This document shows positions 49,725-58,512 of a DNA stretch of 64,000 nt, in pieces (position 1 is the stretch's first letter; each line of letters opens with the position of its first letter). A program made the translations under genes and the position numbers. A model generated the notes under the pieces. That model was given only the letters and a program-made list of their open reading frames with translations, did not search any database and was not told the origin of the DNA. The stretch is from Streptomyces monashensis. Its GTDB lineage: Bacteria; Actinomycetota; Actinomycetes; Streptomycetales; Streptomycetaceae. The DNA lies in assembly GCF_001866665.1 (NCBI RefSeq), contig NZ_MLYO01000027.1:1-64000 (forward strand). The letters run 5' to 3'.

Positions 49725-52445
49725 GTGTCGGAAAACAAAGAACCCCACGTAGCGAAGTTCGTTTACGACTTCACCGAGGGCAACAAGGACCTCAAGGACC
49801 TCCTCGGCGGCAAGGGCGCCAACCTCGCCGAGATGACCAACCTCGGTCTGCCGGTCCCTCCGGGCTTCACCATCACCACGGAGGCCTGCAAGGTCTACCT
49901 GGAGAGCGGCGAGGAGCCCGCGGCACTGCGTGACGAGGTGAGTGCGCACCTCGACGCCCTCGAGCGGAACATGGGCAAGAAGCTCGGCCAGCCGGACAAC
50001 CCGCTGCTGGTCTCCGTCCGCTCGGGCGCCAAGTTCTCCATGCCCGGCATGATGGACACCGTCCTGAACATCGGCCTGTCCGACAAGTCGGTGCAGGGCC
50101 TGGCCAAGCAGGCCGGCGACGACCGCTTCGCGTGGGACTCCTACCGCCGCCTGATCCAGATGTTCGGCAAGACCGTCCTCGGTGTCGACGGTGAGCTCTT
50201 CGAGGAGGCCCTCGAGGCGGCCAAGGAGGCCAAGAAGGTCACGGTCGACACCGACCTGGAGGCCGCCGACCTGAAGAAGCTGGTCACCACCTTCAAGAAG
50301 ATCGTCAAGAAGGAGGCCGGCCGGGACTTCCCGCAGGACCCGCGCGAGCAGATGGACCTCGCCATCGAGGCGGTCTTCAACTCGTGGAACACCGACCGCG
50401 CCAAGCTCTACCGCCGCCAGGAGCGCATCCCCGGCGACCTCGGCACGGCCGTCAACGTCTGCTCGATGGTCTTCGGCAACCTCGGCCCCGACTCCGGCAC
50501 CGGCGTCGCCTTCACCCGTGACCCCGCCTCCGGCCACCAGGGCGTCTACGGCGACTACCTCCAGAACGCCCAGGGCGAGGACGTCGTCGCGGGTATCCGC
50601 AACACGGTCGCGCTCGCGGAGCTGGAGTCGATCGACAAGAAGTCGTACGACCAGCTCATGCAGATCATGGAGACCCTGGAGAACCACTACAAGGACCTCT
50701 GCGACATCGAGTTCACGATCGAGCGCGGTCAGCTGTGGATGCTCCAGACCCGGGTCGGCAAGCGTACGGCGGGCGCCGCCTTCCGTATCGCGACCCAGCT
50801 GGTGGACCAGGGCCTGATCGACGAGACCGAGGCGCTCCAGCGCGTCACCGGTGCCCAGCTGGCGCAGCTGATGTTCCCGCGCTTCGACGAGCACGCGAAG
50901 GTCGCCCAGGTCGCGCGCGGCATCGCCGCCTCGCCCGGTGCGGCGGTCGGCAAGGCGGTCTTCGACTCGTACACCGCCGTGAAGTGGTCGCGCTCGGGCG
51001 AGAAGGTCATCCTGGTCCGCCGGGAGACCAACCCCGACGACCTCGACGGCATGATCGCGGCCGAGGGCATCCTGACCTCCCGCGGCGGCAAGACCTCCCA
51101 CGCGGCCGTGGTCGCCCGTGGCATGGGCAAGACCTGTGTCTGCGGCGCCGAGGAGCTGGAGGTCGACACCAAGCGACGCCGGATGACGGTGCCGGGCGGG
51201 CAGGTCGTGGAGGAGGGCGACGTCATCTCCATCGACGGTTCGAGCGGCAAGGTGTACCTCGGTGAGGTCCCGGTCGTCCCGTCCCCGGTCGTGGAGTACT
51301 TCGAGGGCCGTATGCACGCGGGCGCCCACGACGCCGACGAGCTGGTCGAGGCCGTGCACCGCATCATGGCCTTCGCCGACCGCAAGCGCCGGCTGCGGGT
51401 GCGCGCCAACGCGGACAACGCCGAGGACGCGCTGCGCGCCCGCCGCTTCGGCGCCCAGGGCATCGGCCTGTGCCGCACGGAGCACATGTTCCTCGGCGAC
51501 CGCCGTGAGCTGGTCGAGCGCCTGATCCTGGCCGACACGGAGGCCGAGCGCGAGGAGAGCCTGAAGGCCCTTCTCCCCCTCCAGAAGCAGGACTTCGTCG
51601 AGCTCTTCTCGGCGATGGACGGCCTGCCGGTGACGGTCCGCCTCCTGGACCCCCCGCTGCACGAGTTCCTCCCCGACATCACCGAGCTGTCGGTCCGGGT
51701 GGCCCTGGCCGAGTCCCGCCAGGAGCCGCACGAGAACGAGCTGCGCCTGCTGCAGGCCGTCCACCGCCTGCACGAGCAGAACCCGATGCTGGGTCTGCGC
51801 GGCGTACGCCTCGGCCTGGTCATCCCCGGCCTGTTCACGATGCAGGTCCGCGCGATCGCGGAAGCGGCGGCCGAGCGCAAGAGCGCCAAGGGCGACCCGC
51901 GCGCCGAGATCATGATCCCGCTGGTCGGCACGGTCCAGGAGCTGGAGATCGTCCGCGAGGAGGCCGACCAGGTCATCGCCGAGGTCGAGGCGGCGACGGG
52001 CACCGAGCTGAAGCTCGCGATCGGCACCATGATCGAGCTGCCGCGCGCCGCGCTCACCGCCGGCCAGATCGCGGAGGCGGCCGAGTTCTTCTCCTTCGGC
52101 ACGAACGACCTGACGCAGACGGTGTGGGGCTTCTCCCGCGACGACGTGGAGGCCTCCTTCTTCACGGCCTACCTGGAGAAGGGCATCTTCGGCGTCTCCC
52201 CCTTCGAGACGATCGACAAGGACGGCGTGGGGTCCCTGGTGAAGCTGGCGGCCGAAGCGGGCCGGCGCACCCGCCCCGACCTCAAGCTCGGCGTCTGCGG
52301 CGAGCACGGCGGTGACCCGGAGTCGGTCCACTTCTTCCACGAGGTCGGCCTGGACTACGTCTCCTGCTCCCCCTTCCGCATCCCGGTCGCCCGCCTGGAG
52401 GCGGGCCGCGCGGCGACGCAGTCGGCGGGCAGCGACCATCGGTAG
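49725..52445 (+). CDS. ppdK: Pyruvate, phosphate dikinase
   Basis: Enzyme of 906 aa that interconverts pyruvate, ATP and phosphate with phosphoenolpyruvate, AMP and pyrophosphate, linking glycolysis and gluconeogenesis. The ATP-grasp domain begins LLGGKGANLAEMTNLGLPVP. The swivelling domain carries the phospho-His459 in GGKTSHAAVVARGMGK. The PEP-binding barrel has RFGAQGIGLCRTEHMFL and ends with GVCGEHGGDP and YVSCSPFRIPVARL. GTG 49725 has AAGGAGT nine to fifteen bases upstream. A terminator follows at 52527, and the long upstream region holds paired palindromes. Confidence 0.98.
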   Translation: MSENKEPHVAKFVYDFTEGNKDLKDLLGGKGANLAEMTNLGLPVPPGFTITTEACKVYLESGEEPAALRDEVSAHLDALERNMGKKLGQPDNPLLVSVRSGAKFSMPGMMDTVLNIGLSDKSVQGLAKQAGDDRFAWDSYRRLIQMFGKTVLGVDGELFEEALEAAKEAKKVTVDTDLEAADLKKLVTTFKKIVKKEAGRDFPQDPREQMDLAIEAVFNSWNTDRAKLYRRQERIPGDLGTAVNVCSMVFGNLGPDSGTGVAFTRDPASGHQGVYGDYLQNAQGEDVVAGIRNTVALAELESIDKKSYDQLMQIMETLENHYKDLCDIEFTIERGQLWMLQTRVGKRTAGAAFRIATQLVDQGLIDETEALQRVTGAQLAQLMFPRFDEHAKVAQVARGIAASPGAAVGKAVFDSYTAVKWSRSGEKVILVRRETNPDDLDGMIAAEGILTSRGGKTSHAAVVARGMGKTCVCGAEELEVDTKRRRMTVPGGQVVEEGDVISIDGSSGKVYLGEVPVVPSPVVEYFEGRMHAGAHDADELVEAVHRIMAFADRKRRLRVRANADNAEDALRARRFGAQGIGLCRTEHMFLGDRRELVERLILADTEAEREESLKALLPLQKQDFVELFSAMDGLPVTVRLLDPPLHEFLPDITELSVRVALAESRQEPHENELRLLQAVHRLHEQNPMLGLRGVRLGLVIPGLFTMQVRAIAEAAAERKSAKGDPRAEIMIPLVGTVQELEIVREEADQVIAEVEAATGTELKLAIGTMIELPRAALTAGQIAEAAEFFSFGTNDLTQTVWGFSRDDVEASFFTAYLEKGIFGVSPFETIDKDGVGSLVKLAAEAGRRTRPDLKLGVCGEHGGDPESVHFFHEVGLDYVSCSPFRIPVARLEAGRAATQSAGSDHR

Positions 52446-52526
52446 GCCCCGGCCGACCACCTGATCCCCGGAGCCGCCGCCGGTCCCCGACCCTCACCGA
52501 TCGGCGGCGGCCCCGGCGCACGAGAA

Positions 52527-52563
52527 GGAGAGGCGACACCCTGTGCGGGGGTGTCGCCTCTCC
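52527..52563. terminator. Terminator between ppdK and the DUF4232 gene
   Basis: GGAGAGGCGACACCC (52527-52541) and GGGTGTCGCCTCTCC (52549-52563) are perfect 15-bp arms with a 7-base loop. It sits between convergent genes and can serve both. Confidence 0.92.
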
Positions 52564-52590
52564 GGCGTTCCGTCCCGCCTTCTCGGCCCC

Positions 52591-53145
52591 TCAGATCACC
52601 CCCTCCGTGTTCACCGGCCCCACCTCGAAGAGCCCCGAGCACGTCGTCCACGACGCCGGTATCAGGACCGGGGTGCGGGACGCCGGGGCGTAGATCCGCA
52701 GGTAGGCGCCGGTGCGCAGGCAGGGGCCGCCCACCGGGCCGTTCGTGGTGCGCAGCACCGCCGAGGCCGAGTGGCCCGGGGCGAGGGTGACCGTGCGGTA
52801 AGGGGTGCCGCTGCGGGCGGCCGCGGCGCCGAGCTGGTGGTGGGCGGTGTCGAGGACGCTGACGCCCGGGTAGCCGCGCAGCGCGCAGCTTCCCGTAGCC
52901 GTGTTGGTGAACCGCACCGGCCAGTACAGCGACCCGGCCGCCCCCTCCTTGCGGCCCATGGAGAGGTGCAGGTCGCTCGCCGCGCAGGTACGGAGGCCCT
53001 TGGCGGCCGACGGTGCCGCTGCCGGCGCGCTCCAGGCCGCTCCCGCCGCCGTCAGGCCCACGACAGCGGCCGTGAGGACGGCCGCCGCGCCGCGCCGCGG
53101 GGACGTCCGGAAGAACTTCAGAGGGTTCGGACCCTGAACTGACAT
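52591..53145 (-). CDS. Secreted DUF4232 protein
   Basis: Product of 184 aa. The N-terminal region has a membrane-spanning signal (VLTAAVVGLTAAGAAWSAPA), then a beta-rich domain beginning LRTCAASDLHLSMGRKEGAAG. That domain includes FTNTATGSCALRGYPGVSVLD, the DUF4232 signature, and LAPGHSASAVLRTTN. Four Cys could form two disulfides. ATG 53145 has GGAG upstream; in-frame ATG 53157 is an alternative. Function unknown; common in Streptomyces cell-surface proteomes. Confidence 0.82.
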   Translation of the reverse strand: MSVQGPNPLKFFRTSPRRGAAAVLTAAVVGLTAAGAAWSAPAAAPSAAKGLRTCAASDLHLSMGRKEGAAGSLYWPVRFTNTATGSCALRGYPGVSVLDTAHHQLGAAAARSGTPYRTVTLAPGHSASAVLRTTNGPVGGPCLRTGAYLRIYAPASRTPVLIPASWTTCSGLFEVGPVNTEGVI

Positions 53146-53378
53146 ATCCGTCTCCATCGGGCGAATGGGTGGATGAAGGTCACTTTGTTGGATGCGCCGC
53201 GGCCCGGAAAAGTTGTGCGTCGGGCCGGGCGATTTCGGTGGGAATCGGCCGAAGGCCGTGACGCCGTGCCCCCGCACCGTGACACACGGCTGCAACACCT
53301 CTTTCGTAATCATCGCGCAAGGTTGATCGTTGGGCCGTGCATCGATGACCGACACCGATACGTCAGGGGGTACGGACG

Positions 53379-54632
53379 ATGGCCATGAGTCGTAGGGCGC
53401 TGCTGGTCGCGGGGGCCGGGGTCGGGGCGGGGGTACTCGCCGCGTGTGGTTCCAACACCGGGCGCGGGGGCGGGGGTTCGGGGGCGGCGCTGTCGCAGTG
53501 GTACCACCAGTACGGCGAGCCGGGCACCCAGCAGGCCGTGCAGCGGTACGCCGCCGCGTACCGGAAGGCGCACGTCACGGTGGAGTGGCGGCCCGGGAAC
53601 TACGACCAGCAGACCGCCGCCGCGCTGCTGACCGACTCCGGGCCCGATGTCTTCGAGGTCAACGGGCCCACGCTCGACCAGATCCAGGGCGGACAGGTCG
53701 TCGACCTCACCGACCTGCTCGACGGCGTCAAGGACGACTTCAATCCCGCCGTGCTCACGCCCAAGACGTACGAGGGGCGGATCTACGGCATCCCTCAGGT
53801 CGTCGACATGCAGCTCCTCTACTACCGCAAGAGCCTGCTGAAAGCGGCCGGGGTCACGCCGCCCGCCACCCTCGACGCCCTCGTGGACGCCGCCCGCACG
53901 CTCACCACCAGCAAGGTCAAGGGGCTCTTCCTCGGGAACGACGGGGGAGCGGGGGTGCTCGGCGGAACTCCCCTCTACGCCGCCGGACTCCAACTCGTCA
54001 CCGCGGACGGCAAGGTCGGTTTCGACGACCCGGCCGCCGCCCGCACCCTCGGCAAGCTGCGCCGGCTCTACGCCGACAAGTCCCTCCTCCTCGGCGCGCC
54101 CGCGGACTGGTCGGACCCGTCCGCCCTCCTCCAGGGCCTCACCGCGATGCAGTGGTGCGGGCTGTGGGCGCTGCCCCAGGTCAAGCAGCAACTGGGCGAC
54201 GATTTCGGGGTGTTGCCGTTCCCCGCGGACGGTGGGCAGGGCAGGCCCAGCGTGCCCGTCGGGGCGTACGGCGCCGCCGTCAGCGCCCGCAGCAAGCGCC
54301 GGGAGGCCGCCAGGGAGTACGTGAAGTGGCTGTGGGTCGAACGGACCGACTACCAGGAGGACTTCGCCCTCTCCTACGGCTTCCACATCCCCGCCCGGAT
54401 CTCCCTCGCCAAGAAGGCCGCGAGGCTCCACAACGGCCCCGCCGCCGACGCCGTCCGCCTCGCCACCGAGCACGGGTACGCCCAGCCCCTGCTGTGGACA
54501 CCGGCCGCGCAGACCGCCTACCAGGACGCGCTCAGCCGGATCATCAAGAGCGGCGCGGACCCGCAGGGCGAACTGCGGGCCGTCGTGGGAAAGGTGAGCG
54601 ACGAGCTCCAGCGTGTGAAGAAGAAGTCGTGA
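53379..54632 (+). CDS. Carbohydrate ABC transporter solute-binding lipoprotein (family 1)
   Basis: Product of 417 aa. SRRALLVAGAGVGAGVLAAC gives an RR-containing signal with lipobox. The family 1 body has WYHQYGEPGTQQAVQRYAAAY, SGPDVFEVNG, YGIPQVVDMQLLYYRKSLL, AMQWCGLWALPQ and VPVGAYGAAVSARSKRREAA. It delivers a sugar to the two permeases that follow. Start ATG 53379; ATG 53385 is three codons in. No ATPase is encoded, so a shared MsiK-type ATPase elsewhere is likely, as is usual in Streptomyces. Confidence 0.92.
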   Translation: MAMSRRALLVAGAGVGAGVLAACGSNTGRGGGGSGAALSQWYHQYGEPGTQQAVQRYAAAYRKAHVTVEWRPGNYDQQTAAALLTDSGPDVFEVNGPTLDQIQGGQVVDLTDLLDGVKDDFNPAVLTPKTYEGRIYGIPQVVDMQLLYYRKSLLKAAGVTPPATLDALVDAARTLTTSKVKGLFLGNDGGAGVLGGTPLYAAGLQLVTADGKVGFDDPAAARTLGKLRRLYADKSLLLGAPADWSDPSALLQGLTAMQWCGLWALPQVKQQLGDDFGVLPFPADGGQGRPSVPVGAYGAAVSARSKRREAAREYVKWLWVERTDYQEDFALSYGFHIPARISLAKKAARLHNGPAADAVRLATEHGYAQPLLWTPAAQTAYQDALSRIIKSGADPQGELRAVVGKVSDELQRVKKKS

Positions 54633-55531
54633 GGCGGCGCAGGACCCTCTGGTTCTGGGTGTTCGTCGGGCCGTTCGCCGCCGGGCTCGCGCTCTTCACC
54701 TACGTCCCGCTGCTGTGGAGCGTGGGCCTCAGCTTCTTCGACGCGCACAACACCGTCACGCCCACGCACTTCGTCGGCCTGGACAACTACACGGCGATGC
54801 TGAGGGACGACGCGTTCACCGGCAGTCTCAGGACGTTCCTCGTCTTCACCGCCTTCATCGTGCCCGTCACCTACCTGCTGTCCCTGTCGCTCGCGCTCAT
54901 GGTCAACCGGGTCCGGCGGGCGCGCGCGTTCTTCCGGTCCGTCTTCTTCCTCCCGGCCGCGTGCAGCTACGTCGTCGCGGCCCTGGTCTGGAAGATGTCG
55001 ATCTTCAACGGGGTGCGGTTCGGGCTGGCCAACACCGTGCTCGGGTGGCTCGGCGGCGATCCGGTGGCCTGGCTGTCCACCACCGACCCGCCCTGGTACT
55101 GGCTGGTCATCGTCACCGTACGGCTGTGGCTGCAGGCGGGCTTCTACATGATCCTCTTCCTGGCCGGGCTGCAGCGGATCGATCCGGTGCTCTACGAGGC
55201 GGCCGCCGTGGACGGGGCCCGGCCCGGCTGGACGGTGCTGCGGCACATCACCCTGCCGCAGCTGCGGGCCACCTCGGTCGCCGTGCTGCTGCTGCTCGTC
55301 GTCAACGCCTTCCAGGCCTTCGACGAGTTCTACAACCTGCTCTCCGACGCCCGTGGCTATCCGCCGTACGCCCGGCCGCCGCTGGTCTACCTCTACTACA
55401 CCGCGCTCGGGCAGGGGCAGAACCTCGGGCTCGGCAGCGCGGGAGCCGTGATCCTCGCGCTGATCATCGCGGTCGTCACGGTCGGGCAGGCGCGGTGGCT
55501 GCGGCTGGGAAGGACGGACACCGATGGATGA
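54629..55531 (+). CDS. Carbohydrate ABC transporter permease (MalF/UgpA-like)
   Basis: Integral membrane protein of 300 aa with six helices. LFTYVPLLWSVGLSFFDAHN, FVGLDNYTAML and the EAA loop YEAAAVDGARPGWTVLRHITLP identify the sugar permease family. GTG 54629 overlaps the solute-binding gene stop (GTGA). It is coupled to the second permease, which overlaps its 3' end by 8 bases. Confidence 0.95.
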   Translation: MRRRRTLWFWVFVGPFAAGLALFTYVPLLWSVGLSFFDAHNTVTPTHFVGLDNYTAMLRDDAFTGSLRTFLVFTAFIVPVTYLLSLSLALMVNRVRRARAFFRSVFFLPAACSYVVAALVWKMSIFNGVRFGLANTVLGWLGGDPVAWLSTTDPPWYWLVIVTVRLWLQAGFYMILFLAGLQRIDPVLYEAAAVDGARPGWTVLRHITLPQLRATSVAVLLLLVVNAFQAFDEFYNLLSDARGYPPYARPPLVYLYYTALGQGQNLGLGSAGAVILALIIAVVTVGQARWLRLGRTDTDG

Positions 55532-56357
55532 CGCCGTGGTGCGGGCCGGGCGGGCCCTGCGGGTGGCGCTGCTGATCGCACTCGCCCTGCTCTTCCTCAT
55601 CCCCTTCTATCTGCTCGTGCGGAACGGGCTGGCGAGCGAGCAGGACATCACCTCGCCCCGGTGGACCTTCTTCCCGGGGGAGTTGAGGTGGGGGAACGTC
55701 CGGGAGCTGTTCACCGACCCGTCCGTGCCCTTCGCCCGGTCCCTGCTCAACTCCGCGCTGATCGCCGTGGTCACGACCGCCGGGACGCTCCTGCTCGCCT
55801 CCCTCGCCGGGTACGGCCTGGCCCGTATCCCGTACCGGCACGCGAACAAGGTCTTCTACGGCATCCTCGGCACCCTCCTGGTCCCGGCCGCCGTCACCTT
55901 CGTACCGAGCTTCGTGCTGGTGTCGTCGCTGGGCTGGATCTCCACGCTCCGCGGACTGATCGTCCCGACGCTGTTCTCGGCGTTCGCCTGCTTCGTCTTC
56001 CGGCAGTACTTCCTCGGCTTCCCACGGGAGCTGGAGGACGCGGCGCAGGTCGACGGGCTCGGGTACTGGCGGACGTACTGGCTGGTGGTGGTGCCCAACG
56101 CGCGGCCGGTGTTCGCGGCCGTCGGGACGATCGTGTTCCTCGGCGCGTGGAACTCCTTCCTGTGGCCGCTGGTCATCGGGCAGGACCAGCGCGCCTGGAC
56201 GGTGCAGGTCGCGCTGTCGTCCTTCACCACGGCCCAGGTCGTGCGGCTGCACGAACTGTTCGTCGCCGCCGTCGTGTCCGTCCTGCCGCTGCTGCTCGTC
56301 TTCCTGTGCTTCCAGCGGTGGATCGTGGCGGGGGTGGAGCGCTCGGGGATCGACTAG
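55524..56357 (+). CDS. Carbohydrate ABC transporter permease (MalG/UgpE-like)
   Basis: Integral membrane protein of 277 aa with six helices. IPFYLLVRNGLASEQDI, SLLNSALIAVVTTAGTLLLA and the EAA loop LEDAAQVDGLGYWRTYWLVVVP are typical. It ends CFQRWIVAGVERSGID. Its stop codon TAG (56355-56357) forms the edge of the terminal inverted repeat of the following 314-bp element, so insertion of that element may have set or replaced the native stop. Confidence 0.95.
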   Translation: MDDAVVRAGRALRVALLIALALLFLIPFYLLVRNGLASEQDITSPRWTFFPGELRWGNVRELFTDPSVPFARSLLNSALIAVVTTAGTLLLASLAGYGLARIPYRHANKVFYGILGTLLVPAAVTFVPSFVLVSSLGWISTLRGLIVPTLFSAFACFVFRQYFLGFPRELEDAAQVDGLGYWRTYWLVVVPNARPVFAAVGTIVFLGAWNSFLWPLVIGQDQRAWTVQVALSSFTTAQVVRLHELFVAAVVSVLPLLLVFLCFQRWIVAGVERSGID

Positions 56358-56669
56358 GGGGTGTCGTTTGGATCAGGCCGGCCGTGATGAACAGTGCGGA
56401 CCGGCCGTACCCGAGCGGGCTCCGGTGCGTGCAGCTGCAAGGCGGAGGAGGGAGTCGACGCGCTGGGGGCCCCTCCCGCGCTGGGGGCCCCTCCCGCGCT
56501 GGGGGCCCCTCCCGCTCGAGCGAAGCCGAGAGTGGGGGAGAAGCCGAGAGTGGGGGAGAAGCCGAGAGTGGGGGAGAAGCCGAGCGTGGGGGAGTCGGCG
56601 ATCGACGACAACGCCGCAGGTGTGCGTGCCAGAGCCCGCGACGCCGGGATGATCCAAACGACACCCCCT
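56356..56669. mobile_element. MITE-like element with 20-bp perfect terminal inverted repeats
   Basis: The left end reads AGGGGGTGTCGTTTGGATCA (56356-56375) and the right end is its exact reverse complement (56650-56669). Just inside, CCGGC (56378-56382) on the left matches GCCGG (56643-56647) on the right, extending the match to about 27 bp with two mismatched bases. The element is 314 bp and carries no transposase. It lies between convergent genes, touching the stop of the upstream permease. No clear target-site duplication is visible. It carries expanded 18-bp repeats internally. Confidence 0.7.
56462..56593. repeat. Expanded palindromic repeat: three plus four 18-bp units
   Basis: GCTGGGGGCCCCTCCCGC occurs three times in tandem (56462-56515). 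After TCGAGC come four tandem units of GAAGCCGAGAGTGGGGGA (56522-56593), the last with one change (GCGTG). Both halves derive from the arms of the roughly 40-bp repeat seen at 1099, 2649 and 26682. Each arm seems to have expanded separately. Confidence 0.88.
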
Positions 56670-56674
56670 GGCGC

Positions 56675-57442
56675 TCACAGCGTGGCGCCGCTGTCCACGA
56701 CCAGGTCGGTGCCGATGACCGAGGTCGCGTCCTCCGAGGCCAGGTAGAGGACGGCGGCGGCGACTTCCTCGGTGGTGGCGATGCGGCCGAGGGGGAGGGT
56801 GGTCCTCGCGCGCTCGGCCCGGCCCGCCTCGGTCTCGCCCGGTCGCAGGGACATGGAGGTCTCGGTGGCGCCGGGGCTGACCACGTTGATCCGGACGCCG
56901 TCCCGGATGTGGTCGAGGGCGGCGCCCCGGCTGAGCGCGGTCACGGCGGCCTTGGACGCGGAGTAGGCGGCCGCCCCGGGGGCTGCGGCGTGCCGTCCGA
57001 AGGTGGAGGAGACGTTCACGATCGAGCCACCCGCCGACTGGCCGCGCATCTGGCGGATCTGCGCCTGCAGGGCCAGGAACACCCCGGTGACGTTGGTGGC
57101 GAGCTGGGTGTGCCAGTCCGCCTCCGGGAGGTCCGCGAGGGGCTGCCCGCCGCGGAAGACGCCCGCGTTGTTGACCGCCACGTCGAGCGAGCCGAAGTGT
57201 CCGACGGCGGCCTGGACCACCGCGTCGGCGTCAGCCGCGCGCGAGACGTCGGCAGTCACCGCGAGGGCCTTGCCGCCCTGCTCCTCGATGAGCGCGACGG
57301 TCTCGTCCAGCGGCTCCTGCCTGCGCCCGGCGACGACGACCCGGGCGCCCTCCGCGGCGAGCGCCCGGGCGACGGCCCTGCCGATGCCGGAGCCCGCGCC
57401 CGTGACCAGGGCGGTCCTGCCGGTGAAACGGCTGGTGGTCAT
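56675..57442 (-). CDS. SDR family NAD(P)-dependent oxidoreductase
   Basis: Classical SDR of 255 aa. TALVTGAGSGIGRAVA is the TGxxxGxG cofactor site. NNAG, VNVSSTFGR (Ser) and YSASKAAV (Tyr-x3-Lys) complete the active site. SPGATETSM follows as expected. ATG 57442 lies 10 bases from a candidate TetR site. The tetR gene lies upstream on the same strand, so the pair is probably co-regulated. Substrate unknown. Confidence 0.93.
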   Translation of the reverse strand: MTTSRFTGRTALVTGAGSGIGRAVARALAAEGARVVVAGRRQEPLDETVALIEEQGGKALAVTADVSRAADADAVVQAAVGHFGSLDVAVNNAGVFRGGQPLADLPEADWHTQLATNVTGVFLALQAQIRQMRGQSAGGSIVNVSSTFGRHAAAPGAAAYSASKAAVTALSRGAALDHIRDGVRINVVSPGATETSMSLRPGETEAGRAERARTTLPLGRIATTEEVAAAVLYLASEDATSVIGTDLVVDSGATL

Positions 57443-57452
57443 GATCTCCTCT

Positions 57453-57471
57453 TTTCTTGACCGATCGGTTC
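57453..57471. promoter_or_regulatory. Candidate TetR operator before the SDR gene
   Basis: TTTCTTGACCGATCGGTTC contains the 10-bp palindrome ACCGATCGGT (57460-57469). The same string, less one G and inverted, is found before the tetR gene at 58122-58139. Confidence 0.72.
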
Positions 57472-57513
57472 AGTATGAGGTGCGCAAAACCGCCCTCCGG
57501 GTGGAAGGCGTGG

Positions 57514-58098
57514 TCAGTCGAGCAGGGTCAGGGCCTGCTCCACCGCATCCCGGACGCGGGCCGGGTCCGAGGAGGCCTTGCCGACCACCCGCAGGCCCTG
57601 CATCAGGACCAGCAGCATGCGGGCGAGCGTGAGCGGATCGCGGTCGGCGGCCAGCTCGCCCTGCGCCCGGGCGCGGACCAGCGCCGCGCGCAGCAGGGTC
57701 TCCAGCTGGTCCCAGCTGTGCTCGACGCGGCGGGCCGCGGCCGGGTCGTGCGGGGCGAGCTCGGCGGCCGTGTTGGTGACGAAGCAGCCGGTCAGGCGCC
57801 GCTCCTCGGCCGTGGCCTCGGCGCCGAAGCGCCGTACGACGGCCCGCACGGCCGGCAGGGCGGGGCCCGGCCCGGACAGCTCCCGCACCAGGGGCGCGTC
57901 ACTGCCCTCCTGGTAGCGGTCCAGCGCCTTCAGGTACAGCTCGTGCTTGCTGCCGAACGTCGCGTACAGGCTGGCCCGGCCGATGCCCAGGTGCTCGACG
58001 AGGTCGGCCATCGACGTCGCCTCGTAGCCGCGCCGCCAGAACAGCTCCAGGGCTGCCTGCAGTGCGGCGTCCGGATCGAATTCCTTGGTCCTGGCCAC
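57514..58098 (-). CDS. TetR family regulator
   Basis: Product of 194 aa. The HTH lies at residues about 10-50, with FWRRGYEATSMADLVEHLGIGRASLYATFGSK, the AcrR/NemR-like type. The C-terminal domain has TGCFVTNTAAELAP, typical of regulators of oxidoreductases that respond to electrophiles. GTG 58098 encodes MARTKEFD. It probably represses itself and the SDR gene through the matched operators. Confidence 0.92.
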   Translation of the reverse strand: MARTKEFDPDAALQAALELFWRRGYEATSMADLVEHLGIGRASLYATFGSKHELYLKALDRYQEGSDAPLVRELSGPGPALPAVRAVVRRFGAEATAEERRLTGCFVTNTAAELAPHDPAAARRVEHSWDQLETLLRAALVRARAQGELAADRDPLTLARMLLVLMQGLRVVGKASSDPARVRDAVEQALTLLD

Positions 58099-58121
58099 AT
58101 GCCGGAGCCTAGACTTTTCGA

Positions 58122-58139
58122 GAACGATCGGTCAAGAAA
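58122..58139. promoter_or_regulatory. Candidate TetR operator before tetR
   Basis: GAACGATCGGTCAAGAAA, which on the minus strand reads TTTCTTGACCGATCGTTC. It shares all but one base with the site at 57453-57471, in inverted orientation. It ends 24 bases upstream of the tetR start. Confidence 0.7.
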
Positions 58140-58161
58140 TTCCCCGATGCGGTGCGAGGGC

Positions 58162-58512
58162 CTACGCCGCCCGGACCTCGTACGCCGTCACCCGGACCGT
58201 CTCGTCGTCCAGGCACTCCCCGCTGGCCAGGTCGAAGCGCTGCTTCAGCAGGGGGGAGGCGACGTAGGGGCGGCCCTCGTGGGTGCCGGTCAGGCCGCGG
58301 GAGAGGACGGCCGCGCCGGTGAACGGGTCGCGGTTGTCGATCGCGTAGAGGCGGCCCGCGCGGTCGCGGAACAGGGCCACCTGGCGGCCGTCCGGGAGCA
58401 GGACGGCGGCCCCCCGGCCCGGGAGCAGCGCGTGCACGTCGCAGGCCGTGAACCAGCCCTCCGCGAGCCGGAGTTGGGCCTTCAGGGTCGTGGTCTCGAC
58501 AGCCAGGGTCAT
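58162..58512 (-). CDS. nirD: Nitrite reductase small subunit (Rieske-like)
   Basis: Product of 116 aa. GWFTACDVHALLPGRGAAVLLP, RLYAIDNRDPFTGAAVLSRGL and SPLLKQRFDLASGECLDDE are typical of NirD. Like other NirD proteins it has the Rieske fold without the Cys-His iron-sulfur ligands. The ATG at 58512 overlaps the nirB stop (ATGA). Together with NirB it reduces nitrite to ammonium with NADH in nitrogen assimilation. Confidence 0.95.
   Translation of the reverse strand: MTLAVETTTLKAQLRLAEGWFTACDVHALLPGRGAAVLLPDGRQVALFRDRAGRLYAIDNRDPFTGAAVLSRGLTGTHEGRPYVASPLLKQRFDLASGECLDDETVRVTAYEVRAA

Noticed and set aside
49623..52460. 945-aa open frame antisense to ppdK
   Set aside because: It is a product of the high GC third-position bias opposite ppdK. 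The predicted protein is low-complexity His/Leu/Asp/Val text without any family motif.
53936..53980. Possible further copy of the roughly 40-bp palindromic repeat in the sugar-binding gene
   Set aside because: GGGGGAGCGGGGGTGC is G-rich but lacks the CTCGAGCG core and the AGAGTGGGGGA arm, and the encoded residues fit the family.
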